A stretch of DNA of 64,000 nucleotides from CAZSAT01 sp964604675 (lineage in GTDB: Bacteria > Myxococcota_A > UBA796 > CAJQPC01): the NCBI GenBank assembly GCA_964604675.1, contig CAZSAT010000002.1:62001-126000 (forward strand), written 5' to 3'. The position numbers were made by a program, and so were the translations under genes. The notes below the pieces were generated by a model, which saw only the letters and a program-made list of their open reading frames with translations, was not told the DNA's origin and did no database searches. Positions 52,881 to 58,921 of this stretch are shown here, piece after piece (within the stretch, counting starts at the first letter, position 1; the number at the start of each line of letters is the position of its first letter).

Positions 52881-54212
52881 TCAGGGCCTCTCCGACGAGG
52901 CCGGTGCGAGGGCGCGGGGCAGCGCGTCCCGGTCCGGATCCCTGGCGGCGACGTTGCGCCGGTCCGGTCGCGACGCCGCGCGCGCCCGCCTCGGTTCCGC
53001 GAGCGTCTCTGCCGTCCCGCGCCGCCGTCCCGCGAGGGCCAGCGCCGCGAGCCACAGCAGGCCGTCGCGTCCGCCTCGACAGCCACACCCGTCCGAGGCG
53101 CCGCCCGAGTCGATCTGGATGCCGCCGCTGGCCGGGTCGGAGTCGGTGTCCACGGGGTCGGCGTCGAAGCTGTCGAGCGCAGCACGGAGCTGGTCGTAGA
53201 GGGGCTCGCAGATCCGGGCGTGGTCCGAACCGTCCGGACAGGCCAGCGGCCCTGCCACGCCCTCCGGCTCGAGCGTGGTGCGGAAGCTCTCTCCGGCGAA
53301 GAGCAGGCTCCCCGTGGTCTCCGCGTAGCTGGCGAGCAGCAGCTCGTCGCCCCACGCGACGCCGATCGACTCGGGGGCCCCGACCACCACCTCCAGCGGC
53401 CCGAGCGCGTGACCCGTCCAGAGCGCGACCTGCGCCTCCACCACCCAGAGCGTGTCGCCGTCGAGCGCCACGTCGGCGAGGCCTCCCTCGACGGCCAGCA
53501 CCGCCGTGGCCGCAGCACCGGGCTCCGCGACGTGGAGCAGCGTGTCGCCGTCGAGCGCGTCGAGCACGAGCCAGGCCTCGTCTCCACGGGCGGCCGCCAG
53601 GCGCAGGACCGGCGAGGAGCTCTCCGTCCACGTCGCCACGTCGAGCGTGTCCACCCGCCAGGTCGCGCCGCCGTCGTCGGACGACAGCACGCTCTGTTCG
53701 CCCGAGCTGTTCTGCCCGGTCGCCCAGGTGAGCTCGCCTGCGACGACCACGCTCGAGAGCTCCAGGTCCTCGTGCACCGAGGCCATCGACCAGGTCGCGC
53801 CGTCGTCGGTCGAGCGCCAGATCTCGTTCTCCGAGGGGTAGCCAGGGTGGCTGGACACCGCCACGACCACGCCGTCGTCGCCCACCGACAGATCGGCGAC
53901 CTCCCGTCCGTCCAGGTCCGCCGGGACGGCCCAGCTGCACCCGCCATCGACCGAGCGGTAGACCGAGGCCTGGTCGTCGCGCGCCTGGTCGAGGTCGACC
54001 ACGGCCAGCAGATCGCTCCCGCTCCGGTGGTACGCGGGCACCGCCACGGCGTCTTCGGTGGTCACCGCCTCGTGGCAGGTCCACGCCCAGCCCTCGTCCT
54101 CCACGAGGAGGCCGAAGCTCGTCTCCAGGAGCGCTGGTGGTCGGGGGTCGATGTCGATGCCGGCGAGCAGGGCCCCCACGTGGGCCTGCGCGACCGCGAG
54201 TGCGAACAGCAA
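52881..54212 (-). CDS. BNR/YCF48-like propeller protein with MYXO-CTERM tail and extra C-terminal extension
   Basis: 443 residues, TTG start 54212. Signal-like LLFALAVAQA, then repeating strands with BNR-type Asp boxes: SVDGGCSW, STDDGATW, SSDDGGATW, plus blades such as TGSLLFAGESF, indicating a multi-bladed beta propeller of the sialidase/YCF48 kind. Near the end is a MYXO-CTERM-type sorting region: GGASDGCGCRGGRDGLL WLAALALAGRRRG (Gly/Cys, hydrophobic helix, Arg cluster), which in Myxococcota is cleaved and attaches proteins to the surface. Unlike normal tails, about 43 residues continue after the Arg cluster to the stop. Follows the NHL gene by 3 nt. Confidence 0.78.
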   Translation of the reverse strand: MLFALAVAQAHVGALLAGIDIDPRPPALLETSFGLLVEDEGWAWTCHEAVTTEDAVAVPAYHRSGSDLLAVVDLDQARDDQASVYRSVDGGCSWAVPADLDGREVADLSVGDDGVVVAVSSHPGYPSENEIWRSTDDGATWSMASVHEDLELSSVVVAGELTWATGQNSSGEQSVLSSDDGGATWRVDTLDVATWTESSSPVLRLAAARGDEAWLVLDALDGDTLLHVAEPGAAATAVLAVEGGLADVALDGDTLWVVEAQVALWTGHALGPLEVVVGAPESIGVAWGDELLLASYAETTGSLLFAGESFRTTLEPEGVAGPLACPDGSDHARICEPLYDQLRAALDSFDADPVDTDSDPASGGIQIDSGGASDGCGCRGGRDGLLWLAALALAGRRRGTAETLAEPRRARAASRPDRRNVAARDPDRDALPRALAPASSERP

Positions 54213-54215
54213 GCG

Positions 54216-55316
54216 CTACTCGGCCGCCTGGAGGCGGTAGACCTGGTTGCCTTCGGCGTGGCTGACCCAGAGGTCGTCCGCGGAGACCACCTCGATCCCG
54301 GTGAGGCCGGGGCTGCCCAGGTCGAGGTAGTCGACCTCGCCGCCGTCGAGGTCGAAGGCCCAGAGGCGGCCGGTCGCGAAGTCGCCGACGTAGATCAGGT
54401 CGTCGTGCATCGCCAGCCCGCTGGGCTGCTCCATGCCGAAGTCCTCGCCGTCGATCATCAGGTACATCGTGGCCCCGTCCACCTCGTAGTGCTCGGTGCC
54501 GGGCTCCTGCGCGCGGCGGTCGTCGCCCCGCTCGCCGGTGGCGGTGTCGAGCGCGACGATCCGGTTCTTCCCGGGGTCAGCGACCCACAGGAGCCCGGTC
54601 GCGCTGTCGAGCGCCATGTGGCTCGGGATGCCCTCGACGTAGCCCATCTCGCCGCTCACGTAGCTGGCGGTGATGCCGTCGCTGTGGTCGTCGAAGCCCA
54701 GCCCGTGGTCCTGGCCGAAGTCCACCCGGTCGATCTCGCCGTTCTTGCCGTCGACCACCCAGTACACGTTCTCGCTCTCCCAGGCGATGCCGGCGCAGCG
54801 GGGAGACTCGTGCTGCATGTCGATGTGGCTGCCCAGGTCCACGTTGAAGCCGTAGAGCTCGGTCAGGTAAGCGACCGCGTCGGGGTTCGAGGTGCCGAAG
54901 AGGTCGAGGGCGCTCGGCCACAGGGTGGGGCCCATGAAGTTGTTGGGGTCGCCGTTGCCGTTGTAGGTGTTCTGGCTGTCCTGGCAGGTGCCGAAGGTTC
55001 CGGGCGCGCCGAAGTCGATGCTGGAGACCTGATCCATGAAGTGCAGCGCGTAGGGGTCGACGATGTGTTGGGAGCTCGGGCTGCCCATCGCGTCGGACAC
55101 CACCGTCACGCTGTCGTCGGAGCGGTTCACGATCCAGAGCTCGCCGTCGATCTCGGGGTTGAACGCGAGGTCGGTCGGGTAGTCCAGGCCGTCGGCTTCG
55201 TCGGCCATCTCGGTCGCCACCACGAGCGAGCCGTCGTGGGTGCCGGCGCCCAGCGCGGGCACGCCGGTGACCTCTTCTTCGACGGAACAGGCGGTCAGCA
55301 GCAGGGCGACGAGCAT
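54216..55316 (-). CDS. NHL-repeat-type six-bladed propeller lipoprotein
   Basis: 366 residues. MLVALLLTAC, Cys at 10 with no basic residue. Repeats of NHL/SMP-30 type: YPTDLAFNPEIDGELWIVNR, IAWESENVYWVVDGKNGEIDRV, PSHMALDSATGLLWVADPGKN, EQPSGLAMHDDLIYVGDFA and LTGIEVVSADDLWVSHA, ending QVYRLQAAE. This fold binds ligands or proteins and often acts as a lactonase-like or scaffolding surface protein. Start ATG 55316 overlaps the chitinase-like stop (TGATG), so the two are co-translated. Confidence 0.82.
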   Translation of the reverse strand: MLVALLLTACSVEEEVTGVPALGAGTHDGSLVVATEMADEADGLDYPTDLAFNPEIDGELWIVNRSDDSVTVVSDAMGSPSSQHIVDPYALHFMDQVSSIDFGAPGTFGTCQDSQNTYNGNGDPNNFMGPTLWPSALDLFGTSNPDAVAYLTELYGFNVDLGSHIDMQHESPRCAGIAWESENVYWVVDGKNGEIDRVDFGQDHGLGFDDHSDGITASYVSGEMGYVEGIPSHMALDSATGLLWVADPGKNRIVALDTATGERGDDRRAQEPGTEHYEVDGATMYLMIDGEDFGMEQPSGLAMHDDLIYVGDFATGRLWAFDLDGGEVDYLDLGSPGLTGIEVVSADDLWVSHAEGNQVYRLQAAE

Positions 55317-56740
55317 CAGGACTCCGGGGAGCGTCGGTAGATCAGGAGGAAGGGGAGGGCCAGCCACCAGGCCCCAGCGGGGGCGCCGGTAGCACATCCG
55401 GCCTTGTCGAGCACCTGCACGTCGACCTGGTCGCTGCCGCGCCGGCCGTCGGAAGCTTCGACGTCGAGTTGGAAGGTGTAGGTGCCGCCCTCTTCGGCGA
55501 CGAACGAGCTGGTGCGGCTGCGATCGCCGTCCAGGGCGACGGAGGGCCCGGCCACCTGGGACCAGCTCCAGTGTTCGCCTTCCTCGGCGTCGCCCACCAG
55601 GAGCACCTCCTGCTCGACGTACGCCAGCACGCTCTCGCCGGCCGACACCGCCAGGGCCGAGGAGCCGTCGTTCTCCGGGTACTCCTCTTCGTCGCCACCG
55701 TCGCCGCCGTCGCCGCCGTCGTCGCCTCCGTCGCCGCCGTCGCCGCCGCTGAGGTCCACCGTCAGGTCGAGCACCTCGTCCCAGAGCTCGTCGTAGTCGC
55801 CTTCGTAGTGCAAGGCCCACACGCCGGTGCCGAGCAGGCCGGCGTCGTTGACCGCGTAGTCGACCTTCGCCGCGATGCTCCCGACGTCGTCGTACCAGAG
55901 CTGCTCGGTGCTCGAGGGGAAGCAGTACGGGGTCTCGGTCTGCTCGTCGTAGTAGCGACCGGCCGCCTCGCACTCGGGGATGGCCGAGGACATCACGACC
56001 GCGCTGGAGTCGGCGGTCGCGTCGCCAGGCACGTCGTTGTTCGTGGTGGGCCAGTTCCGCCCGTACAGCGGCAGGCCCAGGATGATCTTGTCGCGCGGGG
56101 CCCCGTAGTAGACGTAGTCCTCGACGGTCCAGTCCAGGCTGTAGTCGCTCCAGATGCCGCCGCCGTAGAGCGGGGCCACGGGCCCCGGGTCACCGCCCGA
56201 CCAGTGGTAGCCGTAGCCCATGATGAAGAGGCCGTCGGACGCGTTGGCCAGGGCGTCGTAGTCGTAGGCACCGGACCAGTCCACGGCCGGGGTGGCCAGG
56301 GTGACCTCGTCCACGACCTGCTTGAGCTCCTCGATGAAGTCGACCAAGTCCTGCTTGTTGTCGGAGCTCATGCCCTCGAAGTCGACATTCACGCCGTTGG
56401 CGCCGTGGTCGTTCACCAGGTCGCCCAGCTCGGAGACCGCCGAGGCCCGCTTCGAGGGGCTCGACAGGAAGCTGTCGATGGAGCTGGAGCTGAAGTTGGT
56501 CACACAGAGATCGATCTTCACGTCGTGGAGCTCGGCGTAGCTCATCGCCTCGTCGACTCGGCTGGTCCAGTTCGACGTGCTCGAGAGGCTGCCGTCGCTC
56601 TCGATCCCTACGTTGAAGATCGCCACATGGGTCAGTGCATCCCAGCGAAGGCTCTCGAGATCGTCCGCCCAGTAGGCCAGGTAGCCGTACACCACGGCGT
56701 CGGGCTGAGCGTTCGCGAGCGCGAGCATGAGGGCCAGCAT
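55316..56740 (-). CDS. Glycoside hydrolase family 18 (chitinase-like) with Gly/Asp linker and MYXO-CTERM-like tail
   Basis: 474 residues. MLALMLALANA is a short signal. GH18 TIM barrel: VVYGYLAYWADDL, HVAIFNVGI, GVNVDFEGMSSDN (the DxxDxDxE site read here as NxxNxDxE, with catalytic Glu present), IMGYGYHWSG, LGLPLYGRNWP, and a final GTGVWALHYEGD strand. This site variant is closer to the YaaH/spore-type GH18 group, which acts on N-acetylglucosamine polymers such as peptidoglycan, than to true chitinases. Then a GGDGGDGG linker, a PKD-like domain (WSQVAGPSVALDG) and a tail (GCATGAPAGAWWLALPFLL, then YRRSPES) like MYXO-CTERM. ATG 56740 has GGAG upstream. Confidence 0.85.
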   Translation of the reverse strand: MLALMLALANAQPDAVVYGYLAYWADDLESLRWDALTHVAIFNVGIESDGSLSSTSNWTSRVDEAMSYAELHDVKIDLCVTNFSSSSIDSFLSSPSKRASAVSELGDLVNDHGANGVNVDFEGMSSDNKQDLVDFIEELKQVVDEVTLATPAVDWSGAYDYDALANASDGLFIMGYGYHWSGGDPGPVAPLYGGGIWSDYSLDWTVEDYVYYGAPRDKIILGLPLYGRNWPTTNNDVPGDATADSSAVVMSSAIPECEAAGRYYDEQTETPYCFPSSTEQLWYDDVGSIAAKVDYAVNDAGLLGTGVWALHYEGDYDELWDEVLDLTVDLSGGDGGDGGDDGGDGGDGGDEEEYPENDGSSALAVSAGESVLAYVEQEVLLVGDAEEGEHWSWSQVAGPSVALDGDRSRTSSFVAEEGGTYTFQLDVEASDGRRGSDQVDVQVLDKAGCATGAPAGAWWLALPFLLIYRRSPES

Positions 56741-56957
56741 GAGGAGCTCCGGGTGCCGAGCGCGTTGTAGCGCCGGATCTGCGGGATCCGAAGCGGAACA
56801 TGCCCGTGCATCGGGGGTTTTGACAGGCGCTCGACGGGAGTCGACCCGCTGCCTCCGCAATAGGGTCGAGGAGCTTCCGTAGATCCGCCAGCTCTGCCTC
56901 GTCGGGTAGAGTCGACCCCAAGACCTTCCCGAACGCACTCGCCTGGAGTACAGGACC

Positions 56958-57689
56958 ATGGGCTTCTTCGACCGCCTCGCCAACGTCTGGAAGGGCTTCC
57001 TGTCCCTCTGGGTGTCCGACATCGAGAACCGCAACCCCGAGGCGGTGTACGAGTCGGCGATCGACGAACGCATCAAGAAGCACCGCGAGCTCAAGAAGGC
57101 GGTCAGCGGCATCGTCTACCTGCGCAACAAGCTCTCCGACGAGCTGGAGCAGAAGGAGAAGGAGCTCAACGAGATCCAGGCCCAGATCCCGATCGCGGTG
57201 GAAGAGGGCGAGGACGACGTGGCCCTCGTGCTGATCCAGAAGAAGGACGAGCTGACGGTGGCGATCGCCGGGCTGAAGGTGGAGGTCGAGAAGGTCGCCC
57301 AGCAGGCGGAAGAGGCCAAGCAGGGCCTGCTCGCGTTCCAGGCCGAGATCGAGAAGCTCAAGCGCGAGAAGGACGAGATGCTGGCCAAGAAGGCCACCGC
57401 CGAGGCGCGCATCCAGATCCAGGAGACCCTCGACGGCCTCTCGATGGACGCCGACATCAAGGCCCTCGACAACGTCCGCGAGAGCATCCACAAGATGCAG
57501 GCCGAGGCCGACGTCGGCACCGAGCTGGGCGAGGAGAGCCTCGACGACAAGCTCTCCAAGATCAAGGCGAAGGCGGCCAACGTGCAGGCCAAGCAGCAGC
57601 TCGACGAGCTGAAGAAGCAGATGGCGGCACGGAAGCAGGCCCAGGCCCAGGCGGCCGGCGGCGGCGGCGGTCCCAAGAAGACGATGTAG
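56958..57689 (+). CDS. PspA/IM30 family protein
   Basis: 243 residues. MGFFDRLANVWKGFLSLWVSDIENRNPEAVYESAIDE opening followed by almost continuous alpha-helical coiled coil (KKHRELKKAVSGIVYLRNKL, QKEKELNEIQAQI) with a helical break around 145 and a basic, Gly-rich C-terminus (AAGGGGGPKKTM). This matches the phage-shock / Vipp1 ESCRT-III-like group, which polymerises on and protects the inner membrane. PspBC or PspF are absent. Upstream (56831-56916) has several GTCGA boxes and a TAGAGT -10 candidate at 56907. A short gene follows 3 nt later. Confidence 0.85.
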   Translation: MGFFDRLANVWKGFLSLWVSDIENRNPEAVYESAIDERIKKHRELKKAVSGIVYLRNKLSDELEQKEKELNEIQAQIPIAVEEGEDDVALVLIQKKDELTVAIAGLKVEVEKVAQQAEEAKQGLLAFQAEIEKLKREKDEMLAKKATAEARIQIQETLDGLSMDADIKALDNVRESIHKMQAEADVGTELGEESLDDKLSKIKAKAANVQAKQQLDELKKQMAARKQAQAQAAGGGGGPKKTM

Positions 57690-57692
57690 GGG

Positions 57693-58034
57693 GTGCTCCC
57701 GGAGCGATCCCACGAGGCCGAGGAGGCCTTCGTCCTCAGCCTGCAGGGCGCCGACGCCCCCGATCTTCGCGAAGCCGCGATGGCGGCCATCGACGCGGGC
57801 CGCATCCAGCTGGCCGCACGACTGGTCGGCCTGATCGAGGACGACGGCGATCCCGACCTGGAGCGCGCGCGACGTGCCGCCCGCTTCCTGCTCACCCAGC
57901 GCGATCCGGCGATGGAAGACGAGCTGGTCTTGTTGATGTCCCGGCTGCACAAGCGGCGCCGTCAGCGCTTCCGCAGGCGCCACATGCAGAAGACCCCGGG
58001 GGCGCCGAAGCCGACAAAGTGGAAAGGCCGGTAG
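57693..58034 (+). CDS. Small uncharacterised protein, basic C-terminus
   Basis: 113 residues, GTG start 3 nt after the PspA-like stop, so co-translated. The first ~80 residues are acidic and helical (EEAFVLSLQGADAPDLREAA, LAARLVGLIEDDGDPDLE), the end is very basic (RLHKRRRQRFRRRHMQK), as if it contacts nucleic acid or membrane. No family recognised. Helix pairs resemble HEAT-like repeats. Inferred partner of the PspA-like protein from position only. Confidence 0.65.
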   Translation: MLPERSHEAEEAFVLSLQGADAPDLREAAMAAIDAGRIQLAARLVGLIEDDGDPDLERARRAARFLLTQRDPAMEDELVLLMSRLHKRRRQRFRRRHMQKTPGAPKPTKWKGR

Positions 58035-58059
58035 GCGGGGGCCTGGCGACCCGATCGGC

Positions 58060-58065
58060 TAACTA
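58060..58065 (+). promoter_or_regulatory. Candidate -10 hexamer TAACTA
   Basis: TAACTA, then 6 nt (CAGAGC), then GTG 58072. Less perfect than the TAnnCT examples but at the same spacing. Confidence 0.35.
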
Positions 58066-58071
58066 CAGAGC

Positions 58072-58890
58072 GTGGCTGGCCTGCTGTTGCTCGAGCGCGT
58101 GGTGTCCTGGGTGCCCTTGCGCCTGCTCGCGCTGTGGACCTGGTCGCTCTCGTGGGTCTGGTGGTGGGTGATCCCGATCCGACGGCGGCTGGCCGTCGAG
58201 AACTTCCGCCGGGTCTTTCCCGAGCTCCCGCCCGGGCCGGCGCTGCGGCGGATGATGGACAACGTCCTCCTCGGCTACCTCGAGCTGGCCCACGGCCTGC
58301 ACCGCCCGGAAGCCATCGTCTTCGAGCCTGTCGGGTTCGAGCCGGTCTTCGCGCACGTGGCCGCAGGCGAGGGCGTCATCCTGGTCGCGGGCCACTCCGG
58401 CAGCTGGGATCTGAGCACCTGTGCGTTGGCCAGGGCCGGTCACTTCCCGATCACGGCGCTGGTGAAGGCCCCGTCCAGCGCGTCCGCCGCCTCCTGGATC
58501 CTGCGCACACGGGCGGGCTGGGGGCTGGGCACGGTGGTGGTCGACAAGGGTGCCTTCAAGCAGACCGTGGAGCTCCTGGAGCGGGGGGAGGTCGTGATCT
58601 TCCACGAGGACCAGCGCTACAACCAGGGCCTCCCCGTGCCGTTTCTGGGGCGCGACGCCTACAGCGTGCACACCGCCGCGGTGGCCGCGAAGGTGAGCGG
58701 CGCGCCGGTGTACGGGGTCGAGCACGTGCGGCTCGGAACCGGGCGGCACCAGATGGTGGTTCGGGAGAAGCTCGAGCTCACCCACGACACCGAGACGGAC
58801 GTGGCGCTCTGCCAGGCCTTCCTGGGGCGCTTGGTGCGTGCGTCGCCGCACAACTGGTTGTGGCTGCACGACCGGTGGAAGAAGCCATAG
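58072..58890 (+). CDS. LpxL/HtrB-like lipid acyltransferase
   Basis: 272 residues. One N-terminal hydrophobic segment (LRLLALWTWSLSWVWWWVIP) anchors it in the inner membrane; HSGSWDL (~105) is the HX4D acyltransferase motif, followed by KAPSSASAASWILRTRAG and FHEDQRYNQGLPVPFLGR in the position of family motif 3 (E-D-x-R). Late acyltransferases of lipid A use acyl carrier protein to add secondary chains; other relatives act on phosphatidylinositol mannosides. Acceptor unknown here. GTG 58072 follows the small gene by ~37 nt. The GT-C gene lies 31 nt downstream. Confidence 0.85.
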   Translation: MAGLLLLERVVSWVPLRLLALWTWSLSWVWWWVIPIRRRLAVENFRRVFPELPPGPALRRMMDNVLLGYLELAHGLHRPEAIVFEPVGFEPVFAHVAAGEGVILVAGHSGSWDLSTCALARAGHFPITALVKAPSSASAASWILRTRAGWGLGTVVVDKGAFKQTVELLERGEVVIFHEDQRYNQGLPVPFLGRDAYSVHTAAVAAKVSGAPVYGVEHVRLGTGRHQMVVREKLELTHDTETDVALCQAFLGRLVRASPHNWLWLHDRWKKP

Positions 58891-58909
58891 CGGCAGAGAC
58901 CGCCGGTGA

Positions 58910-58915
58910 TATGCA
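58910..58915 (+). promoter_or_regulatory. Candidate -10 hexamer TATGCA
   Basis: TATGCA, 6 nt, then GTG 58922. Ends in A rather than T. Confidence 0.35.
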
Positions 58916-58921
58916 CGCGCG

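Noticed and set aside
52413..55340. Long plus-strand frame
   Set aside because: Antisense of the BNR and NHL genes; Val/Gly/Arg-rich without motifs.
56820..56825. TTGACA upstream of the PspA-like gene
   Set aside because: No -10 at the right distance; TAGAGT lies too far downstream.
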